A stretch of DNA of 33,469 nucleotides from Schoenoplectus triqueter (Eukaryota; Streptophyta; Magnoliopsida; Poales; Cyperaceae): assembly GCA_964058805.1 (NCBI GenBank), contig CAXKVV010000450.1, positions 1 through 33,469 on the forward strand, read 5' to 3'. The notes below the pieces were generated by a model. That model did no database searches and was not told the origin of the DNA. It saw nothing but the letters and a program-made list of their open reading frames with translations. Positions 13,151 to 22,900 of the stretch are shown here, in pieces. Position 1 is the stretch's first letter; every line of letters begins with the position of its first letter. A program made the position numbers and the translations under genes.

Positions 13151-13492
13151 CATAGTAACAACTTTACGATTCGGGAAACGTTCGGCGAGGTCAAAAATTC
13201 GACGTTCGGGTATAATACGGGTATAATTCGGGAATAGTTCTTTTCACATAATATAAATAAAATATATATTATATTAAAAAAATATTAAAAATATATTAAA
13301 AACTATAAAATTCTATATAAAATAATATATAATGTGTTTTTTTGCCGAATAATTCGCGAATAAAACGTTTTTTTGACAAAAAAAACGCACTGTATATCAA
13401 ACTGACGAATTATTCGTGAAACATCCGGCTATGGGTGAAAAACGAATTATTCGTGAATTATTCGCGAATAATTTGCGAATGGTGTTACTATG
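13151..13492. mobile_element. hAT-like MITE with intact 8-bp target duplication
   Basis: The element begins CATAGTAAC and ends GTTACTATG, a perfect 9-bp inverted repeat. It is flanked on both sides by GTTGGGAA (13143-13150 and 13493-13500), a perfect 8-bp target duplication, which is the size made by hAT transposases. Inside are many subterminal copies of ATTCGCGAAT, ATTCGTGAA and ATTCGGGAA in both orientations, typical of hAT transposase-binding repeats. At 342 bp it has no coding capacity. The intact duplication and ends point to a fairly recent insertion. It lies in the immediate upstream region of the mTERF9-like gene. The family is inferred from duplication length and layout. Confidence 0.85.
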
Positions 13493-13525
13493 GTTGGGAA
13501 CTCAGTGTAATTTGTACAGGGCTCA

Positions 13526-13730
13526 ATTCAATAAATTCTGGTTTATTTAACGAGTTGGGCTGTGATGCTATACTTAGTTAATGATTAAATTTATTATGAA
13601 ATTAAAAATATAGTTAAATTATTTTTAAATCTTGATTTATGGGTTTTAATAAATTATTTATATTAAAATATGATGGGATATAAAAATTCTAAATACTAGT
13701 TTTAAATTTTAAAAATGACCTAAAAAATAT

Positions 13731-13771
<41 letters not shown>

Positions 13772-14010
13772 GAATCATCTTAAAAAATTCAAAACTAATA
13801 CTTAGAAAATTTGAAAAATATTTTTTTTATATCCCATCATATTTTGATATAAAGAATTCATTGAGATCCATAAATTAAGATTTGAAGATGATTTACTTAT
13901 ATTTGTTAGTCCGTAGCAAATTTAATTTATTAACTACGCATAACACCATAACCTAACTCTTATTTAAAATATTCCTCATGAATTTTGATGCTACTCGTTT
14001 ACTGTAGCAA
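13526..14010. mobile_element. Foldback element with a (TAT)n loop
   Basis: A left arm (about 13526-13728) and a right arm (about 13776-14010) are imperfect reverse complements over some 200 bp. The clearest match is ATATGATGGGATATAAAAA in the left arm against its complement near 13830-13850. Outer matches include GAGTTGGGCTGTGATGC against GAGTTAGGTTATGGTG. The two arms meet at a TAT microsatellite. No target duplication was resolved, so the ends are approximate. Layout fits a foldback or MITE-type element. Confidence 0.65.
13732..13771. repeat. (TAT)n microsatellite, about 13 units
   Basis: An uninterrupted TAT/ATT trinucleotide run of about 40 bp, placed at the apex of the surrounding foldback element. 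Length polymorphism between individuals is likely. Confidence 0.95.
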
Positions 14011-14737
14011 ATCCAAAAAAAATTGCTCACTATACTCTGTAGAGTGGTTTTTCATTTTAGAGGACGTGAACTTTAAATGTGTAATCGGTCAATTCAGTTG
14101 AAATTAATATAAATATATATAGATAAAGTTTTATTCGATTTATTAAATTATATAATAAATAAATTTATAAAATTATATAATAAATAAATTTATAAAATAC
14201 CAATTGAATAAATTAAAAACTGCATAAATTGAAATTATATTAGTTAAAGAGATAAAAAAATATCGATAGTTATAAAATTTAATAGAAAAAAAAAGATAAT
14301 TAAAAAAAAATAATTAACTGAAAATTTAGATTATATTTAATATAATTTTTATTTATATTAAGTAAAATAAATTTACTAATAAATTTAGACTATTCGATTT
14401 ATTTAGTTATCTAATTTAGAAAATAAAAAAAATGAAAAAATGAAAATCGAATTAACTAAATTTTTTAATAAAATAGAAAATTTTAAATTAAAAAACTAAA
14501 ATAAATAATTTAATAATTTAGTTTAAAATCAATAAATTGATCTATTTGCACCTTCAGAGAGCTTAGAAGCAGTCAACCACAAGGCCCAACTCAGTACTCG
14601 AGTCGAGTGTCTGGCAGTGACATAGCCACATTATGAATATTGGTGTCAATTGACACCGCTGAATTCAGAAAAATTACCTTACAAATTTATATATTTATTT
14701 ATTATTATTTACAATAATCTTTAGAATATATAAGTTT
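14011..14737. other. Very AT-rich intergenic DNA, probable transposon debris
   Basis: No gene is visible. A 25-bp unit is tandemly duplicated at about 14145-14195. A perfect 16-bp palindrome, GGTGTCAATTGACACC, occupies 14642-14657. The DNA between this palindrome and the copia insertion, continued by the DNA after 19693, looks like one older repeat interrupted by the retrotransposon; this is inferred from composition. Confidence 0.5.
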
Positions 14738-14742
14738 ACACC

Positions 14743-14980
14743 TGTTGAAAATAATTAAGGGACAGCTGGCCTCAGAAATATCTCATCATAGGCCAGATTT
14801 AGAAGAAATGCCATCCACAAATCTAATTAATTTGGGATGCAAATCCTCTGTTTATATTTCCTTGTATAGCTAAATATTACCGTTATCATCTCTGCCTATA
14901 AAATAGGCTTGTAAATTAAGATTGTAAATCATCAGAATAAAAGGAATCCTTTATTCATCATTTGCCCTAAAATTCCAACG
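14743..14980 (+). repeat. 5' LTR of the copia element
   Basis: Starts TGTTGAAAAT and ends CCAACG; the 3' copy ends CCAACA. The terminal CA of a normal LTR has therefore become CG in this copy. A TATA-like box TATAAAATA lies at about 14897-14905 and would direct transcription of the element. It shows 6 substitutions and one indel relative to the 3' LTR. Confidence 0.95.
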
Positions 14981-14992
14981 TGGTATCAGAGC
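14981..14992 (+). other. Primer-binding site (initiator tRNA-Met)
   Basis: TGGTATCAGAGC directly follows the 5' LTR. It is the usual plant retrotransposon site complementary to the 3' end of initiator tRNA-Met. Confidence 0.93.
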
Positions 14993-15057
14993 CATTCTAA
15001 TCCTCAAAAAGCTTCCACATAACAATTCATTATCAGCAAATCAGCCATCACAAAATC

Positions 15058-18000
15058 ATGACAGAGCAAACTCAACATCAGCAACTCACAGTGTTTCAAA
15101 AACTCAGACCCGATTTTAATTCCTCCCAGAAACTCACCAATGTCCCTCTCGATGGGCGCAACTACCTGGCGTGGTCCAAGGCGGCCAAGATTTCCCTCAA
15201 AGGCAAATGATTGCTGGGATTTATCAATGACAACAGACCCAGACCCACAGACACAGGAGATGCCCAAGAAAAGTGGGACATTCTTGACGGTCAAACATTT
15301 ACTCTAATTCTCAACTCTTTAAATTCACATTTACTTGAAATCTTTGTACACTACGAATCAGCCAAAGAATTGTGGGATGCCATAACAGATCAACATAGCA
15401 ACCAAAGCAATAACTCCCACATTTTCCAAATCAAAAAAGACATCACCCAAATGACTCAAGGCTCCAAAACCGTATCCGAGTTAATCGGACAGGTAAAATC
15501 CAAGTATCAAGAACTCAAAGTATATAGACCATTCACTACTGACCTGGCAGTGCTCCAAGAGAGGGATGAACTAGACCAGATCTATACCTTTCTCGATGCT
15601 CTGGATTTAAGCTATGACTCAATCCGAGCTCAGATTCTCAACAACACAGAGAGACTAACATTTGCAGGTGTAACGGCCCGTATCCAGCAAGAGGAGTCAC
15701 GGCGAGTTGCGATGAGCGTCTCTGACCAGAACCCGAAGTCAGAGAGCCACGCCTTCACCGCCATGAACTCTCAAGCCTTCAAGGGTAAGAAAGGGGCAGG
15801 TCAGAGGTGTTCCCATTGTCATCGGGACGGCCATCTCAGAGAAGGCTGCTGGAATCTGAACCCTCACCTCAAACCCAAGTGGAAGGGTCAAGGCGGAGGC
15901 GGCGGACGAAACCAGGGAGAGCCGCCACACAAGGCGTATTTAGCGGAAAACTTAGATTCGAGCCAGGGGAGAAGAAAGGAAATGAAGCGGTCAGAGTAAG
16001 CGGCTCGATCCCGACTGAGTTATACAGACTCGAGTCGCTTGAATCCACCGTAAACCGACTCACACAGCTACTGGGCCAGTCAAGCCTAATGGGCCAACAA
16101 CCAAGTTCTGTTAATTCCTTTAATCAAAGCACTTCGGTCATGGGCCAACAACCAGGTTCTGACTTGAATGAGAAAACCGGCCCAAAGTGTTGGACTGCAC
16201 AAAAATTGGATAAAAAAACAGATAACCAAATTTCTCTGGCCCAGCTCGTAAATAACAGACCAATGTTGCCTAAACTGCCAAGATTATTTAATAAATGTCT
16301 AGCGGTTGGTTTTGCACCCAAAATAGCTCCAACAAATTATACCAAATGGATTTTGGACTCAGGAGCAACTGACCATATGACAGGGAACCAGAAAATACTG
16401 AGGAATTATCGATTAACCCAAAGTGACCAATATTTTACTGTTGCAAATAATGAGAAAATTAAAATCAAAGGTTGGGGTATGATTAGTATTTTTTCAAAAT
16501 ATTTTCTTCAAGATGTTTTTCTTGTTGAAAATTGTTCAGTAAATTTATTGTCCATTAACAAACTTGCAAAAGAATTAAATTGTGAAATTATTTTTAAAGA
16601 AAATATTGTGGTTTTTCAGGACTTAATCACTAAGGAGAAGATTGGTGAGGGTTTTCTTGAAAATGGACTTTATTTTTTGGATAGCAATAAGTTTAGTCTT
16701 AATACTACAAAAGATGGGGATTTAGGAAAACTTTGGCACAAGCGTGTTGGGCACCCCTCTGACAAAATTTTAAAAACTATGTTTAATTTTGCAAATTTAG
16801 ATTGTAATAATTGTGAGGTTTGTAAACTTACAAAGCATACAAAACTTTCTTTTTGTGATTCCAAAACTAACAGCAATGAACCCCTTGAATTAGTCCACTC
16901 TGATGTTTGGGGACCTGCTCCCGTAAGTTCTTATAATGAGTATAGGTATTTTGTGTTTTTTATAGATGATTATTCTAGGGCAACATGGTTATATTTAATG
17001 AAAAATAAAAGTGAAGTATTTTCACACTTCCAAACCTTTTCAAATTTAGTAGAAACTCAATTTAACAAAAAAATTAAAATTCTTAGGACCGATAACGGTA
17101 CTGAATTTATTAATCAAAATTTTTCAAATTATTTAAAACAAAAAGGTATTCTTCATCAAACTTCTTGTGTTTACACACCTCAACAAAATGGAATTTCTGA
17201 AAGAAAAAACCGCCACCTCCTTGAAGTAACAAGAACCCTTTTATTTCAGAACAATGTACCCAAAATTTTTTGGTCAGAAACCGTTCTCACTGCAACCTAT
17301 TTAATAAATAGAATATCAAGTGCTATCTTAAGCTTTAAAAGCCCTTTAGATATTCTTTATGAAAAAAAATTAATTTAGAACACTTGAGGATTTTTGGATG
17401 TACAAGCTTTGTGCATAAAAATAGAATTGATAAACTTGATTTCACTTCTATAAAAACAATTTTTTTGGGATATTCTACTCAAAAGAAAGGATACAAATGC
17501 TATGACCCCAAGAAAAATAAGCTTTATATTTCTAGACATGTAACCTTTTTTGAAAATGAACCCTTTTTTAAAAAAATTGAAGAAAACCAGGGTGAACAAG
17601 TTAATTCAAGTGATTTTATCTTACCTTGCACCACTAACGAAGAAAGAAGGGAAATTTTTGTAGAAAAAATCTCTAATGTAACAGGTGAAGGAGAGCAGGA
17701 GAATGAAGAAGCCGAAGAACCCACAGAAGTCCAAGCTTCAGAAACTGAACAAAATTTGAGGAGATCAACTCGCCAAACACGAGCATCCACCAGGTTAAAG
17801 GATTTCACAACGTATACGGTACAGTATCCTATCCAAAATTATGTTTCTTATAAAAATATTTCAAAAGAACATTATGCCTTTGTAAATGTTATTTCAACAA
17901 TGGCAGAACCAGCCACCTTTGAGGAAGCAAAACAGGACCCAAAATGGTGTAAGGCAATGGATGAAGAACTCCATGCTTTAGAAAAAAAAATCAAACCTGG

Positions 18001-19467
18001 ACTATATGCCCTTTACCAAAAAATAAGAAACCTGTAGGCTGCAAATGGGTGTATAAAATTAAATATAACAGTGATGGAATCATAGAACGATATAAGGCCA
18101 GGTTAGTAGCCAAAGGGTACACACAAACCCATGGAATTGACTATCATGAGACATTTGCCCCTGTAGCAAAAATGAACACAGTTAGAATTCTACTATCCAT
18201 TGCTGTTAATAATAGTTGGAGTCTCCACCAAATGGATGTTAAAAATGTCTTTCTTCAAGGAACACTTGAGGAAGAAGTGTACATGACCTTACCCCCAGGT
18301 CATAAAAGAGAAAATATGTCTAATCTTATTTGTAGGCTAAATAAATCCATTTATGGATTGAAGCAATCTCCAAGAGCCTGGTATGGAAAATTAAGTCAAT
18401 TTTTACTTTCATGCAATTTTAAAATTAGTTGGGCTGATACTTCCTTGTTTATAAAATACAATGAGAATGGTATAACGGTAGTCTTAGTTTATGTTGATGA
18501 TATTATCATAACTGGAAATAGTCAGTCAGAAATTGATGCTATTAAAAGTGGCCTTAAATAAAAATTTGATATTAAAGATTTAGGAAAATTGAAATACTTT
18601 CTAGGAATTGAAATTGCACACTCATCAAAAGGGTTGTTCATCTCTCAAAGAAAATATGTACTTGATCTGCTTAAGGAAACTGGTAAATTGGGGGGTAAAC
18701 CAGTATCAACTCCTGTTGATATAAATGTAAAACTTAACACTGAGGACGGTGAACTTCTTGAGGATATTAATCAATATCAAAAACTGGTAGGAAAATTGAT
18801 ATACTTAACTGTAACCAGACCTGATTTATCATTTGCTGTAAGCCAAGTGAGTAGATTCATGCATACCCCAAGAACTTCCCATCTAGATGCCATTAACAGG
18901 ATACTTAGGTATTTAAAAAGCTGTCCTGGAAAGGGAATCTGGATGAGAAATAATAGAACTAATACTGTATGTGGCTATTCCGATGCAGATTGGGCTGGGA
19001 GTTTTGACAGAAAATCGACAACCGGCTTTTGCACATTTGTAGGCGGAAACTTAGTCACATGGAAAAGCAAGAAACAGAACGTTGTGGCACGATCAAGCGC
19101 TGAGGCAGAATATCGAGCCATGGCATCCACCGCAAGCGAGCTAACATGGATCAAACAACTCTTAACCGATCTACATATTGATAACAATGAACCAATGAAG
19201 ATGTTCTGTGACAATCAAGCGGCAAGACACATCGCAACAAATCCTGTCTTTCATGAGCGAACCAAGCATATAGAAGTAGACTGTCATTTCATTCGAGAGA
19301 AAATTCAAGCCAAAGAAATTGAAACTCCTTTTGTCAAGAGTGAAGATCAGTTAGCAGATATCTTCACAAAAAGGCTCTACATAAATGCCTTTGAGAATAT
19401 CACATGCAAGCTTGGATTATATGATATTTTTAATCCTAGCTTGAGGGGGAGTGTTGAAAATAATTAA
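15058..19467 (+). pseudogene. Broken copia gag-pol polyprotein
   Basis: Reading starts at ATG 15058 and runs in three frames to TAA 19465-19467, just inside the 3' LTR. Gag has a UBN2-like region and a CCHC knuckle (C-x2-C-x4-H-x4-C, 15808-15849). Protease has DSGATDHM near 16355. A GAG-pre-integrase finger (near 16731-16835) is followed by integrase with its D, D, E residues near 16899, 17090 and 17200. Reverse transcriptase has YVDDIIITG near 18490, and RNase H has YSDADW near 18975. Lesions: TGA at 15208; a -1 shift near 15965-15975 in a G run; a -1 shift in an A run at 17362-17369; a -1 (or +2) shift in an A run at 17982-17990; TAA at 18559. Between the lesions the frames stay open and motifs stay intact, so decay is recent. 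Confidence 0.95.
19441..19451 (+). other. Polypurine tract
   Basis: TTGAGGGGGAG lies directly before the 3' LTR. It is purine-rich and in the position where plus-strand DNA synthesis is primed in LTR elements. Confidence 0.85.
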
Positions 19468-19688
19468 GGGACAGCTGGCCTCAGAAATATCTCATCATAG
19501 GCCAGATTTAGAAGAAATGTCATCCACAAATCTAATTAATTTGGGTTGCAAATCCTCTGTTTATATTTCCTTGTATAGCTAAATATTACCGTTATCATCT
19601 CTACCTATAAATAGGCTTGTAAATTAAGATTGTAAATCAGCAGAATAAAAGGAATCCTTTATTCATCATTTGCTCTAAAATTCCAACA
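19452..19688 (+). repeat. 3' LTR of the copia element
   Basis: TG...CA ends, 237 bp, nearly identical to the 5' LTR. The polyprotein stop codon lies within its first 16 bases. The TATA-like box here reads TATAAATA, one A shorter than in the 5' copy. Confidence 0.96.
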
Positions 19689-19693
19689 ACACC

Positions 19694-20322
19694 ATTGAAT
19701 ATATTTCCTATCTCCGGTTGTTTGACTAATTGAATATTTAACTTTGTAAAAATGTCATTATCTGTTCGATGTTCTAAATAGCACAGTGTAATATTTTTAA
19801 ATTAAAATACTATATTATGATATAAAATTGTACTAATACAATTATAGTCGCTATAACGATAATAACAGCTCACTATGTCATGTAGCACGCGATGCAAATT
19901 AAACTATATTTTTAACAATAAAAATGTGTCATGGACGTTTTTTTAGAGTTTAAAATCAATATTCTTAAATTTAATTTTGGTACTTTGTGATAATTTTAAA
20001 ACATTCTGAACCTAAAAAACAAATAATAATACATCATAGAAAATGAAAAATCTTTACATAATATTGACAGGTAGCGAAAAAGTTTGCTAGTTGTAGGATT
20101 GTTATAATTTTGTGAACTTTCAGTATAAATAAAGGTTCAAAAAATAGGACTCTTTATAAACAAGAGATATTTTAGTTAATTTAGTTAATTGTGGCATGTA
20201 GAAAAATATATAACATTTTAATGATTGTGCTAACTAGAATAGGCGCCAACGATTTTAACTCGTTTTTTAAAATCGACCCAACAACTTTTAAATTAACTAT
20301 TGTCTATTGATCATATTTGATT
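19694..20322. other. AT-rich intergenic DNA after the retrotransposon
   Basis: No open frame or RNA gene is supported. The first bases continue the sequence interrupted by the copia insertion. Confidence 0.55.
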
Positions 20323-20469
20323 AACTATCGTCCAGCCTTAGCTCTTTTTTTTCTTTCATAAAATGTAACTATCGACCATCCTTAGCTCTTTTTTTTTTTC
20401 CATAAAATATAACTATCGTCCATCCTTAGCTCTTTTTTTCCCCATAAAATATAACTATCGTCCATCCTT
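20323..20469. repeat. Tandem repeat, about 3.4 copies of a 43-bp unit
   Basis: Each unit begins AACTATCGTCCATCC, passes through TTAGCTC and a T-run, and ends CATAAAATAT. Units are 44, 44 and 42 bp plus a partial copy, differing mainly in T-run length. A degenerate copy of the unit start lies just upstream near 20294. Confidence 0.88.
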
Positions 20470-20824
20470 CATGAGCCTCGGTGGCTTAACCTTAGTTTCT
20501 TATTTGAAACAGTTAAAATAACATCTTCACTATATCAATTTTAACATCATAAAAGTTAATAGGGAAAATTAGATATGTGCCAATTCAAAGTTGATTTTTT
20601 TTTAAAAAAATTATCATTCGAAAATTAAGATTTTTTAATATCATTAAATTTAATGAAATTAGATGTTTGCCACTTTTATACAATTGCTATACAATTTTAA
20701 TTAAAAATATATATATTCAAAAATATAATTTCATATTTTTCAAAATACCCTCAATCACTCAACCTCTCCTTATTTCTTTTTCTTCTTTTTCCTCTCCTCT
20801 TGTCCTCACATCAACGCCCCTGTT

Positions 20825-21022
20825 TGCAAATACACAACCAGCAACACGTACCTACCCTACCTCAACAATCTTTTCTTAGCTAATTCTACCGATAATGGTT
20901 TCACGGCTGATATAGTTGGTACAAAGCCGGATCAGGTTTCAGGTCTTACCCTTTGTCGGGGTGACATTAATATTTCTACGTGCTCGTCTTGTCTCTCTCA
21001 AATTTATACTGTAGCATACATT
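20825..21022 (+). pseudogene. Captured DUF26 (Gnk2-homologous) domain fragment
   Basis: The frame beginning TGC at 20825 reads as one DUF26 repeat of the kind found in cysteine-rich receptor-like kinases and plasmodesmata-located proteins. It has a first Cys in CKYTTSNTY, then YLNNLF, GFTADIVG, PDQVSGLTLCRGD, and a full C-x8-C-x2-C signature (CRGDINISTCSSC). The frame is open but stops being domain-like after about 21022, with no second DUF26 repeat, transmembrane segment or kinase. Upstream residues are Phe/Ser-rich and could be the rest of a signal peptide. It lies inside the long inverted repeats, so transposon capture is the natural reading. Confidence 0.8.
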
Positions 21023-21139
21023 TTTTTAAAAAAAATTCTGGTTCTCATTGATTTTTATTACTCTTTTTACTCATATTGTTTCTCATTGGTCAAATTAGCA
21101 ATGACTCCACCAATCTTCCACTGATCTCTCTGATTCAGG

Positions 21140-21480
21140 TCAAGTTGCAATTCAACGCGCTTGAATAATGCATCACCACGCTCCTGATTGATCGGAGAGG
21201 GAGTTGGCAAGCGTAGGCGTGAGAGCGACATTGAGAGATTTGATGGTCAGGACGCACAACCAAGGAGATCTAAGGTCAGCTTTGAGGATATGAGTGGCAA
21301 CGTCGCGAGGGGAGAGGGAGATCACAAGGACGGTGCCAGAGGGAGTTAATTTGGCGAGGGATGGTGAAGGTAGAGAGGTGGAGCATGCCTGAGAGGAATG
21401 GAGTGTCGGTGATGAAGTGGAGGAGTTGCGGTCACGACGACGACATATAAGCAAAGAAATGGATTGGAGTGCGACGACGA
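21140..21480. other. GC-rich segment of unknown origin within the MULE
   Basis: This core segment is much richer in G and C than the flanks. On the minus strand it holds a 93-codon open frame (21454-21173) with Ser/Leu/Pro-rich composition. I do not recognise its product. It may be a second captured host fragment, with frameshifts, but the sequence alone does not prove this. Confidence 0.4.
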
Positions 21481-21782
21481 CGACATATCCATTGATGTTA
21501 GAGATTTCTTAGAGATCATGTGGTTTTCTATATAGAGAAGAGAATGGCTCTCTACTGTTGTCGTATTTGTAATTTTAAGGATGGAGGGTATTTTGAAAAA
21601 TGCAAAAGTATATCTATAAACATATATATATTTAATGAAAATTGTATAGCAATTGTATAAGAGTGGTGAAAATCTAATTTTATTGAGTTCATAATGATAT
21701 TAAATTAAATCTTAATTTTAGAGGCAATATTTTAGTTTCTCAATTTTAAAAGCGGCATATAACTAATTTTTTGAAATTAATA

Positions 21783-22337
21783 ATATCTTTATGCAGCAAT
21801 TTAAATTTAGTTAAAAATAATTTTGCTATTTTAAATTTACAATCTTAGAGCATATCTATTTCATTTGAAAATAATTTGTTAATTAAAAAAATCATGCCCG
21901 TACTCACGTCTTACAATTTCAAGAATTATATATTTTTTGTTTATTTTTTTAAGAGATCAAAGCCTTCAATTCTTCACTCATCGTGCAACATCATTTGTAA
22001 GTTGGCAGTAACATTTCACAAGCAGTCAAACACGAACACTAAACACTACAGAAATAAAAGAAAAAAAGTTCCCCGTCGATACCCTACCATAATTCCCGAA
22101 TCAGAAACCCGAAAGAGAACAATCGATCCCTGAAAGATCCCTGTATGCTGTCATAAAAAAGATATGACAGTAAATTATCATACTCAATAGTCCATTAAAT
22201 TAATTTAAATATTCAGATTTTAAATAATAAGAGATATTTTTTATGTGAGTTTTATTTACATATTAACAGTTAAACTATAGCACATTTGTGTAATAAAAAA
22301 AAAATGAAAGCAGATGTGATTCTATCCCTGAACCAAT
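21783..22337. other. AT-rich intergenic DNA
   Basis: No supported gene. An 85-codon plus-strand open frame (21876-22133) has no recognisable motif and is Lys/Asn-rich, as expected by chance in AT-rich DNA. Confidence 0.5.
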
Positions 22338-22450
22338 CTAACCTCCCTGAATCCGTGCAACTATAAGGTTCTGCCCTAGCACTTGAGCGCATAGACCACG
22401 TCCATGGCAGTGACGGCCTTCCTCCTAATGTGCTCAGTGTAGGTCACGGC
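22338..22450 (-). pseudogene. Histone H4 gene fragment (C-terminal third)
   Basis: Read on the minus strand from 22450, the sequence encodes AVTYTEH, then RRK, then [11 protein letters not shown], which is the near-invariant C-terminal region of histone H4 from about residue 69. It then decays: an Arg codon has become Cys, the next Gln codon is the stop TAG, GRTL follows, and after a small indel a degenerate match to the GFGG end and stop remains. Upstream of residue 69 the match ends abruptly and no N-terminal half is visible nearby. Several substitutions in a protein that almost never varies show it is not functional. How it arrived (transposon capture, retrocopy or duplication) is open. 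Confidence 0.85.
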
Positions 22451-22900
22451 TAGGAGCTGGGTCGGATTTTTCGAGGGCCGAGGCTAGCAGACCTACGAAA
22501 GGATCAAGTAAGGGATGGACTTGATAATGATTTTTAGAGAGTCAAGTTTAAAAGGAAGTAAGTCCGGTCTTTAAGAAGTCTGATTTTTATTAAGTGTTTC
22601 GGGTTTTAAGAGCCGGGTAAAGACAGGATAATGACCGGACAATGATCGATGGATAAGAACCTGATATATATATATTTTTATTGATTAAGTATTTTTTAAT
22701 ATTAATTTATATTTATATAAAAATATTGGATTATGTTTTTCTGTTTTGATATTTTATTTTAATTTTTAAATTTTTTTAAGTATAATTAATATGTAATATA
22801 AAATATTAAAAAAAAAGTGCAAAAATCAGAAAGCCTGAATTAATAAGGACTTATTTTAAAAATTAAGCTTGAGAAATCCGGCCTTTAAAACCGACTGGGC
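22451..22900. other. AT-rich DNA with possible degenerate transposon
   Basis: Scattered GGCCGAGG, CCGGTC and GGGCCGGG words at both ends of an AT-rich middle hint at a decayed element, but I could not align convincing terminal repeats. Confidence 0.3.

Larger units (their letters stand above)
14738..19693 (+). mobile_element. Ty1/copia LTR retrotransposon with its target duplications
   Basis: The element proper is 14743-19688 (4946 bp), flanked by identical ACACC target duplications at 14738-14742 and 19689-19693. It has two LTRs of 238 and 237 bp, a primer-binding site for initiator tRNA-Met, a polypurine tract, and an internal region with gag, protease, integrase, reverse transcriptase and RNase H in that order, which is diagnostic of copia. 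The LTRs differ by 6 substitutions and one 1-bp indel, about 2.5 percent, so insertion was geologically recent. The coding region carries two in-frame stops and three frameshifts, so this copy cannot make a complete polyprotein itself, though it could be mobilised in trans if transcribed. Confidence 0.97.
20562..21773. mobile_element. Pack-MULE-like element with long terminal inverted repeats
   Basis: Two inverted repeats of about 190 bp (20562-20752 and 21584-21773) frame a GC-richer core. Shared segments include TTATACAATTGCTATACAA near 20676 and its complement near 21645, and TTTTTCAAAATACCCTC at the inner border of both. Long repeats around host-like sequence are typical of Mutator-like elements. 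Outside the ends stand AAGTTAATA (20553-20561) and AAATTAATA (21774-21782), a 9-bp duplication with one mismatch, the size made by Mutator transposases. The exact ends are tentative. There is no transposase; the core carries a receptor-kinase ectodomain fragment and a second GC-rich segment of unknown origin. Confidence 0.72.

Noticed and set aside
12881..13237. 118-codon plus-strand open frame antisense to the mTERF9 first exon
   Set aside because: It spans the gene's 5' flank and runs into the hAT-like insertion, so a conserved protein is not plausible.
15961..15980. Programmed ribosomal frameshift between gag and pol in the copia element
   Set aside because: Plant copia elements mostly use one continuous frame, and this copy has two further shifts in pol plus two stops, so ordinary mutation explains it better.
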